From Cucumis sativus (Eukaryota; Streptophyta; Magnoliopsida; Cucurbitales; Cucurbitaceae), in contig NC_026657.2 in the NCBI RefSeq assembly GCF_000004075.3, positions 34,148,732 to 34,212,731 on the forward strand: a stretch of DNA of 64,000 nucleotides, in the 5' to 3' direction. Below the pieces are notes generated by a model. That model saw only the letters and a list, made by a program, of their open reading frames with translations, searched no databases and had not been told where the DNA came from. A program made the translations under genes and the position numbers. This document shows, in pieces, positions 22,622 through 35,900 of the stretch; position 1 is the first letter of the stretch, and each line of letters opens with the position of its first letter.

Positions 22622-25320
22622 TTATACCTTTGTTTGTGTTAAATCATTGTAGTGGATATTATGATTTATAAATTACACAATTTTTGTAATCTAATCTAAA
22701 AGATATATTTAATTACATCTTCACGTACGTAATTCCATTACATATAATATAGACAGCACTAGTAAAAATGGGCCATACTAGGAAGTGACATTTATAAAAT
22801 AATTTTGCTCATATTATTATTGGACTCGCAACTAGTGATGATCACTAAAAAAGACAAACTAGATTTGAAGCTCAAGAGTTGCTCAAACGGGAAAAAAATA
22901 TATTTTTCTGCCTCTCTTGTCGTATAATTAATTAGTTGTTGATATAAACTTTTAGATATATATATATAGAGGAAACACGCATTTGAACTTCACGTGACTC
23001 CTAGTAGTGAGTTTGTTTGAAATGGAAAGGAATGTGACATGAAAAAGAGAAAACATACTCATCTCAACTTAGTGTGTCTGCCACAACGCTATGATAATTA
23101 AGTGAAACAATGAGAGGATGTGGGAGCAAAGAGAGTTTGAGAGTAGAATTTCATGTTACTTCATATGAAGTTATTATGATGTGTATATATAGAGGTGGAT
23201 TGACCTAGGTTATTCTGCTAGGGATTTTAGAGTTAATTGAGCTATAATTATATAACTTATTGATGAGTAGCGAGTCATGACTTGATTTCATGTTTAGCCT
23301 AGGGTTGGCCTCGATACCTTTCTAAGGATGTATAGTGAGTTTAAAATATCTTTTAGATCGGGCATACGTAAGAATTGTCTAGTTATAATGTTAGAAATTT
23401 GTTAAAGGCTAAGCACACTACTTGAGCCAAGATCCAAGTCCTTTCCTTTTTCTCTATGTCTATTTTGGTTCTAGGTTTTTAACTTCTGTCATTATATTAC
23501 TTTGTTGTTCTTATTTTAACTATACGTCTATTACTTTTTTCGGTCTAAAATCACCGATAACATATATATTACTGAAAAAAAAGTAATTACAAAAATAGAA
23601 AGTTGAAGTGTATCAAATATTCACTTATTGAATTCATCGTTAATAACGATTTAACGAGTTTATATATATATAAATCAATAATATTTCACTCATGATATGA
23701 TTGAGATCATGTTGGAAATGACATGAACTCATTTCTGTAAAGTATAATATCTACACAAATGGTAGTAAAAAGCAGATACTTTTTAAAACAAAATAATATA
23801 TAAAATTTGGATTTAATTTCCATGCATGCAAAATTCCACAAAATATAATTTTCAATGATGAAGAATTGATATTAAAAGAACTCAAAGATTACCAAACATT
23901 CTTTTATCCTTTCCCTCCAATTTTGACTAAAAAAAACTTCCACTAAGGTCTCTATTATTGAACAAATAAAGCTAGCTAGCTAGGCCACACAACAAGTAAA
24001 ATTAATAATATACACACACCAAACTTTATTAAGAAAGTAAAGTTTTAACTTTTTTTTTTTTCCTTTCCAAATCCTCTTTTACTTTTGTATCCCTTTTACA
24101 AGAGAAAAAAAATTAATGTATTATATCTTACATCACATCATTTATAACAATGACTTCAATCTGTATCGTTTTTCATTATTATAAGTTATCTTGTTTTAGA
24201 AGGATGCTACGTTATTGAATGAATACTATTTTTAATTTTATAGTTATAAGATATATTAGAGAAAATAAATTAATTATAATCTTAAACTTATTAACTCGTA
24301 CTAAAAAACTAAATTTAAAGAATATTAAGAACTCGAACAATCTCAGCAACTAAACTTTATATGTCAAATATAATACATATTCTATTAGTTGAGTTGAAAC
24401 AATTTTAATTCATTAAATACATTCTTTCGTTGATTAATTATTGTGGATTTATACTAAATAGTATCGTTATTGAATAAATTATATTTTAACAATAATCAAC
24501 TCTAAGTTGTTGGATTAAAAAAATAGTATTGGAAGAGATTTTTAACATTAACATGGATGTTTATTTATTTGTTTTTGTTCATATATTAAAATAAGATTTC
24601 ATTTGATAACTATTTTATTTTTTTTATTATTGAAAATTAAACGTAGAGGTACGATTTTACTCTCACGTTTGTTTTTTTTGTTATTTACATTTTATTAGTT
24701 GTTTAAAAATTCAACTAAAATTTAAAAACTAACAAATAGTTTTTAAAATATTATTTTAGAATTTGAAATTTGACTAAAAAAATTTAAAGATGTAAATTAC
24801 GATAACAAATCAAAATAATATCCTTAATTATTTAGAAATGACATTTTTCTTTCTTTTTATTTTCACATGAGTGTTAAACTAAAATTTAAATGATATTAAA
24901 CTTTACAACTTTTGTTGCAATTTAATATTTTTCAAAGGTGAATTTTTAACCAACATTTCTTAATTCAGAATATGCAATGATTTTTTTTTATGATCATATA
25001 ATTTTCTAAGTTACAAAATATATTTTTAACACAAGCAGTAGTGTAAACTAGCTAGGAATTGCTTACGTACAAAAAAAAGTAAGAAAGATTTAATTCAAAA
25101 TTAATATAAGGCTGAAAGACTAACAAATCAAGTAGAAAACGAAACGAATTAATAAATATGAATACGAAATAAAAATTAATTGAGAAAACATAGCATAGTT
25201 TTGTAGTCTATAAATTTGTATTTCACCTTTTATCATTTTCTTTCTTTCCTTAACACTATGTGGACATATTTTTCTTAAAAATAATATTATTTTTTAAAAA
25301 ATTTATTTTATCGTGGTGGC

Positions 25321-25332
25321 TTCCACGTGGAA
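25321..25332. promoter_or_regulatory. Palindromic G-box (TTCCACGTGGAA)
   Basis: A perfect 12-base palindrome around CACGTG, in a locally less AT-rich patch (about 25310-25490) that also has a W-box-like TTGACC. This resembles a promoter fragment, but no coding region follows it within view. Confidence 0.35.
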
Positions 25333-28300
25333 ATCAAATTCAATCAAGTGGATGAGTCATCCATTTTGCGTTGACCAGTGTGGGCCACTGCAAGCAAATA
25401 TTGGTTCGAAACTTTCTCTGGTGGATCGGTTCTTTCTTTTTCTTTTGAGTACGTGGACGGACTAGATCTCTCTCATCTAATGGACGATACTCTTTTTATG
25501 ATTATAAATATTCACAATTCAATATAGATATATCACGATTAATACTATATACATATATAGATATATGTTCATTGTTCATGTTACTTCAATTATAGAATTT
25601 ACTTAAGAATATGTAATTTTAAATTTAAGATTAATGAAGATTTAGAAAAACTATATGATAAAATTACTTTAAATATTTTCAGTTTTTTCATAATTGATAA
25701 AATTTGGAAGTTTTCTTTTATATATATATATGTATATTATAATTATTTTCATTTATTTTGTTATAAATAAAAAAGCATTATAAATTTATGTTATAAACAA
25801 TATTTAGATTTAATATTGTACTAAATATTACTTTTCTCCCTCTTTTTCTCTACTATAAATACTAAAACCTCGTTTGACTTTTTTTTCTGCTTTTAAATTT
25901 CGTTTTTAAATTTTTGTTTATAAAAGACATATACCAACTTTTTTTTTTTTTTGAAAAATAAAATGTATTTTTTAAAACTTTTTTAATAATTAATTATAAT
26001 GATAGCATGATAATGAATTAAAATTAAAGTTTTTGCAAAAATAGCAAAAAAAAAATAAAGTATGATAATAGAATTTATGACACGACATTTTTTATATTTG
26101 CAAATGTAGTAAATTTAAAAAGATGATCTTATAATAGTCATGACTATCATCTAATATCATTAATTTTGTCATATTCATATAAAAATTTGGTGTATATATA
26201 TATAAATTTTCTATTAAATTTGTAGATGATATCATCCATTAATCCATCCACAATTTATAAAAATGAAAAAATTGAAAGAAAAAAAAGACATGACTTCGAA
26301 TAGACAACTTACTTTAGACATTAACTTGAAATTAATTATAATCATTAATCTTTCTCCACTGCCCCCATTATTATTCATCTTTCTCAAACAAAAATGTCTC
26401 ATCTTCGAGAAATTAAGGGATGATAAAATTTCAAGAGTACAGAGGACGTATGTCCATCCTCCAATAATAATTACCTACTTATAAAAAAAGTAAACACCTA
26501 CAAGTTGTAAACACAATTTGCTTTTGATTGTAAAATCCATTTGTTGCAATAGGTCTTAGAAAACAAAATTGCCCATATGAACTTAACTTAGTATGTTCTT
26601 GTCCACATAAATTTATGATTTAAATCATCTTGTCCTTAAAATATTTTTTTAAAAAAATAATAAAAAATAGATGAAAATCATTTAAAAGGAATTATATATA
26701 GGAAAACAACACAAGGTTTAAACCTAAAATTACAACCTGAATCGTCATAATAGAATAGGCAAGATTTATTTAGTAATTTGACTTTCAAATTTATTCTATC
26801 TTTTAACATTTAAACTAGTTCAAGCAAACTTTGAAGCTTGTGTCAAATAAGTTTTTTTTTCTTTAATCTTTAATTTTTATTTGTAGTCTGATAGAGTTTG
26901 TATGTATCATAAAATTGAATAGGAGGATAGAGTTTTAAAAATGAGAAGAAATAAGTTATTTTTAATGGTGAAAACACATTTTATGTAGAAGTTAGTTTAG
27001 ATCATTCAACCCATTAAAATCAAACTAATAAAAAAACGTGCTTTTAAAGTTATTAAGTCAAATCGAACACCAAATATTAAATAGGGGTTGAAAAATATGT
27101 GAGATGATCAATAATATCCTTCACTAACTAAAGTAATTAAGCGAGAGAATAACTAAACAAACAGAAAAAACAAATAACATAGAAAACTTTGTTAACCCAA
27201 TTCAACAAATTTTCAATTCGACAAATTTGGACTACGGCTGGAGAGCTTCTCCATTCAAATAATAAATATTATTAAGATTTGTGTTTGAATCTACTTGAAT
27301 ATAAACTCAGGCTCCTCTTAATTCATTGACCGCAGTTCAACTATTTTAGTCTTCTTTCATATTTCTTATCTACAGGTGCCACTTGTAGACTTCAATAATA
27401 CGAAGCCAATTCGACTACCTTCCCAAATAATAATTCTTCAATAGAGAATTTCTCCGAAATCAATTTTTCATCGATGTGCACATCGAACTAAGCCCATAAC
27501 TTAGCTAGATCATGATAATAATTTCTTTATGCAAAGATATAGATAAAAGATTCATATTAGGAAGGAAAATGAAAGCGAGCCACAAGAAAAGGTAGGACCC
27601 GCCCGCTTCCTCCTGTTTAGCTCTCACCTATCTTCTCTCGACTTCTAAGTCTGATCAATTCTCAACTCATCTGGAGCTCGCAATCTTTTATCTTTAAATA
27701 ATATCCCTATCTTTAAGTAATATCTTTTATTTTAAATAATCACATCAATAATAATAAAAAGAAACTTATAATTTCTTTTTGACAAAAATATCCAACCTGA
27801 CTTTTTTAAAAAATATAACAAAACGCAAAAATATTTACACCATATAAAAAAAAATTGAAAACGAAAATAAAACCACAAGCTTAACAATGTTAAATAAAAA
27901 AATATCTTACAAATAATCAACCAACACGCACACGAAAAATTTGGTACATGATCGTCCATATATTGATACATGATATCTTTCAGATCTTGTACCAAGAAAA
28001 ATAAGAAAAAAAAGAGAAATGACGTAGATGAAAGAAATTCTAGAAGAGGAAAGGAAGAAATCACAAATATGTAATAATACAAAGAAAGGATGAAAAAATC
28101 ATACCAAAAATAAATAAATCACAACAAAGAATAAGAAAAAGAAGTAACGAATCGTCTTATGATATTCAATAGTAGCTTCTTTGAGTTTTTTTTTCCTTTT
28201 TTACGTAAATCATAAATATTTTTAAGTTTTATGTGATATTTACGTAAATTATCCTATTAAATATTCAAATCCTAAGTTCTTTTATACAATAAAATTTAGT

Positions 28301-31300
28301 TTGCATCTTGAAGGTCAACAAAAGTTATTAAAACAATATGTGAATATGATGAAGTCTATATGGTTTGATTTTAGTTTGATCCCTTGAAACTTATAGCTTT
28401 TAATTTCACTTTCAATTTTTCTTAAACCAATTAACTAAATATAGCCCTAGCCTAGTACAACTACTTGACAATAATAAATAAAGTATAATATATTATAAAT
28501 ACTAATAATAGATATTACATTTCCATGTACAATATAATAATAAAAAAAAAACATAGGGTTCTTTTCACTCACCTAGTCCATATGGTTCTTAGTGTCCATT
28601 GTAATATATCAAATAATTATCAATCTATTTGTTACCATCAATTAGTATTTATTTAATTCATCTCCAATTTGCTTTTTGGTCTATAAATAAAGATCTTTAG
28701 CAAACTTTTTAATCATGGTACTTGCTTCTTGGTCTATAAATATGGGTCTTTAACGTATTTTGTAAAAACACTCATCATTTGTAAAATTTCAAAGAAACGG
28801 GAGACTGTGAAAAATTCATGATAATCGATTTTTATGAATGTCTAAATAGTTTGGTCTTTGTTTTTTGTTTTTGACCTTTTTTCTTATATGTATTATATTT
28901 ATTTTAATAATATAAACCATGTTTTTGTTGGGTCACATTTTCCCACCATAATATCTTTTATATGAACGAAACAAAGAATTAAATATGACAACATGAACGA
29001 AATTAATGGGTGCATTTGAAGCAAATTAAAATGAAAATAAAAATAGATAAATTTTATAATAATTACTTTCACACGTATAAATAAGGAGTGGACTATTTTT
29101 TAAAAATATTTTAGGTTTGTTTTTCATTTTCATCATTTTGAGTAATTTTTCTTTTTCGATCGTTATTTTTTTAAAATTATGATATTTGTTTTCAATCAAT
29201 TATAGATCTTTGTTGGATATTGGTAAAAACCATCTTGATCCAAAGAATATTGAAAAAAGTAGTATCCAAATATAAATTTATTATGAAACTAACAAAAAAA
29301 TAATAGTTTAGATTTAACCGATAATCTAAAGTATAAAAAATATTTTAAAAAATTGTTTAGATTGATTGTGTACCTAAATGATCGTGTAGCAAATATGACA
29401 TACTATTAATCAGGTGTTGTATTTTTGTCTCTTTTTTAGTTTTTGAAACTGTTCTGTAAATATTTTATCGATTTATTATATATTTTTTTAAAAAAACTGT
29501 TTTATTTTTCTACCAAAAGTTAGTTTTGAAAAATAAAACTTGATTTTTTAAAAAGAAAAATGGAATATGTATCAAAACATTTTTCTGAAAACGGTAGAAA
29601 TTAAACCACTTTGTGAGACGTTCATTTTTAGTCTTTAATTAAAAGTTTATTATCGTTTAGTTTTCCAATATCCCTAATTTTCTAATAAATATTTTAAAAT
29701 TCACAGTCACACTCTAAAAATGAAAAAAAAAAAAAAAAAAACCACTTAGTTTTAACTTTTACAATTTAACTTGATCATCCAAAAATTATCATGAAACGAA
29801 CCTGAGATGATGATGTCTTAATGATAACTTAAATTAACATTCGACCATTCAATGAGTAAAAAAAGAAAAAAGAAAAAGGTTCAAAAGTAAACTATTTTTC
29901 TTATGTAGAAATTATAAGCTCATCTACTTTCAACCCTCATATTTCAATTTTCAAATTTGTCCTTAATATATTAAAAGCTTTAATTTTACCTTATTTATTA
30001 ATTTGTGTAGAGAAAAAAATTAAACTGTCCTTTACAACCTTCCTTCCAAATTTAAACCAACAAATTAATCCTACAAAATAACTCACTCTTTTGTATATTG
30101 TTATGAATAACACAAAAAAATAAAACTATTTATAAAATACAACAAAATTTTCAAATAATCAGCCTTTAATGAATAATTTTGCTATAGTTGATAAATAGTT
30201 TCAATACTTTACTATTTTTGAAAAAATTCTAGTAGGTGATTTTGTTATTATTAAAAATTCTATTTTGATTTTTCACCATTTTTATTATAATTTTCATATT
30301 TCTTGAATAAGTATTTAAATTATTATTAAATTCTCAATACAAATGGTTATCAAAGTCAACCTATATACACGTTTATGTACTTGGAGTGATAAATATACTT
30401 TTTTTAGTTTAAGAACGTGTGAAATTAGTCCCTATCCTTTTATTATCTCTTTGATAATTTTTTTACCATCTACGTAAGTTTATACAATCAATGAAAGAAA
30501 AGCCACAAAAGTACCCTAAATTTATATCAAGTAATCAATTCCAAAACGTGCATAGTTCCATTTTTAAATCCCACATTGTCGACTAATTATTATTTATTTA
30601 TTTTGCAAAGATACCAGATATATATTACTAAAAGAAAGAGAAGAGCCTCAGAAGCTGAATTCATCAATCCACAGATAATTCATAAATAATCAAGACTAAA
30701 GTTGACTAAACACAAAATTTGAACACAAACAACTCAAGGGAAAAGTTCTCCAAGGAGAAGAGATTGTTCGAGTCCTTAGAAGAGAAACTCAAATTTAACT
30801 AAAAAAACAACGAATAAATATTTTGATTCGGAATATTCGAAGAGATAGATGTTATAAATGAGATGAAATATATATAGAGATATATAATAATAATGGTAAA
30901 GATGTTCCATTAGAATTTATATTTAGTGGTGGAACCAGGAAAGAAAAAAGAAAGTGAATTCCAAATCACTAAACCACTTCTCTTCTTTTGATATCATCTA
31001 TCTATGAATTAAGCAAATAGCAAACCCATGAATTGTTTGTTTGGACATTTAAAAGGCTTTGTGTTTGTGTGCATGTGTCTTCTGTGTGTATGCGTGAGTT
31101 TCTTGTGTGTTTAAAACGATCCCAACTATTCTCCATCGCAAATCCACTCATTATCTTACCCTAATTATTCCATTTTCACCAACCATTTCTCACCTTCTTA
31201 TGGGCTACTTTCTAAACTAAGGAGGGGTCTTCCTTTTTTCAAATTTATTCTATCCTGTGAAACTATTTTTAGTTCGAATATGTCTCTCGATAAATTATTC

Positions 31301-31941
31301 AATGTGATTGTATCTATTATCAATTATATAACAACACATGTATATTTAACTTTTGAATAGTTAAAAAATGAGTTATCTTTAAATATAACAAACTTATTAA
31401 AAATACTTATAAATATTGCTTTACTTTATATTTATAATAAGTTCTAATAAACTTGATAGACATCTATCATTTCATTTTAGTGATAAACTTTTCCTAAATG
31501 TTTATCTAGGTTTATCGTAATACCTCATAAAAGTAATTTTTTTTTATATTTATAAATATTTTTAAAACATATATCATTCAATCTTTAATTTTATATTCAA
31601 CCACTCATTTATCTTTTCTAAAACCTTTTAAATTGGCTAATGAAATAGTACTTGTGAAGTTGAACATGATTTTATACTTTTATTTTATTTTTATTAGGTT
31701 TGTATCTTTCTTTTTTTTTTCTTTTACATGTTGAATAGGTCAAGTTTAAAAATAGGTAACTGACAAACTATTTAGAAAAAAGAAAACATCTAAAGACATA
31801 ATTGAAAAAAAGATGATGGGAAATTGTGTATTGTTATTATTATTGGTTGCCCATATATATATTCCTGAATTTAGATTAAATTTGAAAGAGGGTGTGTGAC
31901 AAAGCAAATGAAAGGAAGAACAAAACCATGTAAGAGACACA

Positions 31942-31950
31942 CACGTGGCA
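31942..31950 (+). promoter_or_regulatory. ABRE/G-box-like element upstream of the NPF gene
   Basis: CACGTGGCA, about 345 bases upstream of the NPF start codon. This is a strong match to abscisic-acid response elements bound by ABF/bZIP factors. Regulation by ABA is inferred only from the motif. Confidence 0.35.
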
Positions 31951-32293
31951 GATGATGTGGCAGGTGGAGGTGAATCCTAGTAATCAAAGTTTAAACTGAC
32001 GTATACATATGCATGTAAAAAACAAACTAAATGGAAAACAATTCTCTGTTCTAATCTCCTTTTTCTTTTTTTTCTTCCAAAAACAAATACTTTAAAAAAC
32101 TAAACTCTTTTCTATTTTTATTATTATTTATAAAGAAAAAAAGGAAAAATTGGTGGATATATACGTTGGATTGATCGTAGTGTTTGTCTATAGATCACAG
32201 ACAATTACAAAAATATCTCTTTTGTCTCTCTTTTCCACCGCCATTTTTCTTCTGCAATAACTTCATTTCAAGCTCATCCTCTCCTCTCCTCCC

Positions 32294-32860
32294 ATGGCTG
32301 CTGGAGAAGAAAGCGGGTCCAGACCCAGACCCAGATCCAAACCATACTTGAGTAATTCCTGTATTCTTCTCATAGGTATTTCAAATATTATTTTCTTCTA
32401 ACAACCTTCTTATTTTCTGTATTTGTATTCTGCGAACTTCTCTTCTTATTTCTTTAGTTCGTTATTTTTTTTCTTCTCATTTGCTTTATATTTTAATTTT
32501 AAAAAATGCAGAGAAAATTAGTTTTTAAAGTACTTTGCAAAAAAAAAGAGGAAAAAAAAATTATTTTTCAATTTATGGGATTGAGGGGGATCAAAATTTT
32601 GATTTTATAAATATAAAAGAAAAAAACATGTTTTGGTCAACTGAGTACAAAATTATTAATCTATATTTAATATTTTAACTTATTGTAAGTTAAAGTTATT
32701 ATTTAACTAACATGTAGTTGTCATCAAAGACACTCGTTAATTATTATTAATGTAGTAAATAATAATCTTATATATATTTGATTATTTTAATGTAATAAAT
32801 ATTCTTTCGAATGCTTGGATTTTCAAATTATTATAATTATTTTGAGGAAGCTTTACATTA

Positions 32861-32901
<41 letters not shown>

Positions 32902-35900
32902 AGTATAGTAATTAATGGAAATATGCTTTTTTGGATTAAGGAGAAGCATGTGTTTGATGATTTTGGATTATTATTAACAGTGGTATCGGGGATGGAGAGG
33001 TTTGTATTCAAAGGAGTGGCGTCGAACTTGGTGACGTATTTAACGGACGTGATGAAGATGAGTAACTCATCGGCAGCGAAGACGGTGAGCAGTTGGTGCG
33101 GTTTCACTTCCATGTTACCGTTGGTGGTGGCGCCGCTGGCTGATTCTTATTGGGATCGTTATTCCACCATTTTAGGTTCTGCTTTTCTTTACGTTCTGGT
33201 AATTTACTTTTTCTCTCTTACTTATGCTTTTTTTTGGTAATTTTTCTTTTTCTTTTTTGGGTTTTGGATGATGACTCATTACTCATCATATATATATGCA
33301 CCAAATGGACCATGACTCATTACCCCTATATATCATGTCTTAATCAATTGATTTGATTAATTTTTTAAGAGAGGTTACTTGTGACTCGGTTGGTTGAGGT
33401 GGAGCTTGGTTTGACCTTTTACATGCAAGTGAAAACTCGCACAATAAATATACTTACTTCGTTTAATAATGGTTGGATATATATGTATTATAGATTTTTT
33501 TTATTGAGATAATTAATTATGTGAGATTTTGGTTATATGTTCACCATCTCCACTTTTACGGGAATGGTTATGGTCGAAAAGTTGATCTAACATGCAAGAA
33601 GGAAGAACCTATTGCGTCGAGAGATGGTGTTATATAGTAGGAATTGGAGATCTATCTTTAGCACTAGAGAAGTATCATAACTATGTACCTCTCCCCAGTA
33701 AGATTGGAGGTCACGTCTCTTTTTATATCCTTATGTTATTACTTCATTAGTGGAAAGTAAGGAAATTAGGAGAGGTATATGCTCGAGCTCAACTATAATA
33801 TAGACACTACAAGCTAAGAAATTAAGTTCTTAGTGACGTAGAAAAATCGTTGATGAAACCAATCAGTAAACATGAAGTGAAGCGTATTGGTAAACTATTT
33901 AAGGATGTTTGTCCATCAACTTTATAAGTTGATATTAAACAAATGAACTTTAATAGCTAAGTTTACACATTATCAAGGATAACCTCTTTTTCTTTGTTTT
34001 ATTAAACTTTCTAGCCATCTTATTATTTTATCCTCTAAACACAAAATTTTGAACTTTAATAAACTCTAGACTTCGTAAGTACTCAACCTCAAGGAAACAA
34101 TTAATCCTCCATTTTTAAAAGACGTATTTAGGTGGGGTTGACATGGAATATATTTTGAAAACTTTTACGTGGAGGTATTGTTTATGTTTCCTTTAACTAT
34201 TATTATTATAAGTGGCACCACATGATTATTGACCTCGAATTGGAGTGAGTGATTTGAACTCTTATTTGAAAAATATTTAAAGAAAATTAATGTGTTTTTA
34301 GCTCTAGCCACCATAGATAGGTAGAGAAAATTAATACATCTCGAAAGTCATGTGATAAACAGATTCATATTATCATTGTGTTTTAGTTAAAAATCACTTT
34401 CGACCTCTAAAAACTAAAACACTCTTTAGACCTCTAGAAATGTCAAAATTTTATAGGATTAGTAACATGTTTTCTCTTTAAATTTGTATTAATTTGAACA
34501 TTAATAATATTAAGTATTTTTAATTTTGTACTAATTTTAGTCTCAATTGTGATTTTCTTTTTTTTGTCAATTTTGATTATGCAATAATTTGGTTTTAATT
34601 AGTTAGATTGGTTAAAAAAATTCTATTAAATCTTAATAGTAGTATTAAGAACTAAATTGATGTTTCTAGATTGGAACAAATTTAGAAATATGAAGTCGAT
34701 CTAGATTTTTAGTGTACTTTCAAACTTTAACCTTCTTTATGTAATTGTAATTTCTTTTAAAAGAGAAAACTTATCCCCTTGAATAGTTTTCTAGGTGGAA
34801 AAAATTGTAAGAAAAAGAAAAACTAGAACACACAAAATTTTGTCTCTTCTAGTGAATTTTAATTCCTGTCTATAGTGCTTTTCTTTTCTTTCTAAAAACC
34901 CACACCACCTTAATTTTTTTAAATCTTGAGCCTTTTCAATTTTGTCTTTAGTTTTTTCACTTTAGAAATATTGAAGTTTATTTATTTTAAATTTTTCTAA
35001 ATACAGATTATATATATATATATATATATATATATTGAGATTCCACTTTGGATATTATTATTGTGATGAGTGTAAGGAAAGGGAGGTGCAATCTTTAGGC
35101 AAAAGTGAATCGATGATTTGGTTCAATTATATATCAACTTTCTCTCCTTTTACAAAAAAAAAAAGACCTATTCCTTTTTCTTCCTTTTTCCTACTTTTAT
35201 TTTTACCCATAACTTAATAATTCTCAATTGGACACCCTTTTTATGTCATCAAAATTAAAGTATAATATGTTACGACACAATTTGCCATATATGTTATCGA
35301 GTCGGTTGATTGAAACGGGCCAAATTCGCTCGATCAGAGGAGGCATGGATTAGTTGGAGGGATTATTTGTTTTAATAAAAATAGAATACATAACGTTGAA
35401 TTACCCAAAAATAATTTTTTTTTAGAAATAAAAACTTTTTAAGAATAAAACAAATTGATCAATTGATGAATGATTTGGTTGTCAACATTGAGGCCAATTT
35501 GAACATTGTTCAATGCAAATAAGTTTGGTCGAAAAATCAACTTGGACTTTTTTTAACAATTGAGGTCAATTTGAACATTGTTCAATCCAAATAAGTTTGA
35601 ATGAAAAATCAACTTGCTTGGGTCGCAAATAACCTCTCATAATAAATTTGACATTGAAAACAATATGAAACTTAACACAAGTATATCCTTAGCCCCAAGA
35701 GGAAAAACACAACCAAGAGAAACGATATAAAAAAATAAAAGGGTACGATGAGGGGAATTTGAACGTTTGGTTTGATTACTGATATCATAACCAAACTAGC
35801 AAGGTCGAACTTGAATATCATGTCATGCAATATGTCAAGTATGGATAACCTATATTTTTGGATGGTTATGGTTTGTTCCGATCTTTTTGAAAAACACAAA

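Larger units (their letters stand above)
17366..32293. other. Gene-poor AT-rich spacer of about 15 kb
   Basis: I see no convincing protein-coding gene here. Open frames above 60 codons are low-complexity and unrelated to anything I recognise. The contents I can name are listed separately: a diverged direct duplication, an orphan promoter-like island, a hairpin, a 77-bp tandem repeat, an AT microsatellite, a G-box palindrome and an ABRE near the NPF gene. Less AT-rich patches at about 22980-23560 and 27070-27700 have the texture of worn retrotransposon or LTR sequence (the second contains GTTAACCCAATTCAAC), but no ends could be defined. Confidence 0.6.

Noticed and set aside
27070-27700. Possible solo LTR with GTTAACCCAATTCAAC
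   Set aside because: No terminal repeats, TG/CA ends or target duplication could be located, so it was kept only as a comment.
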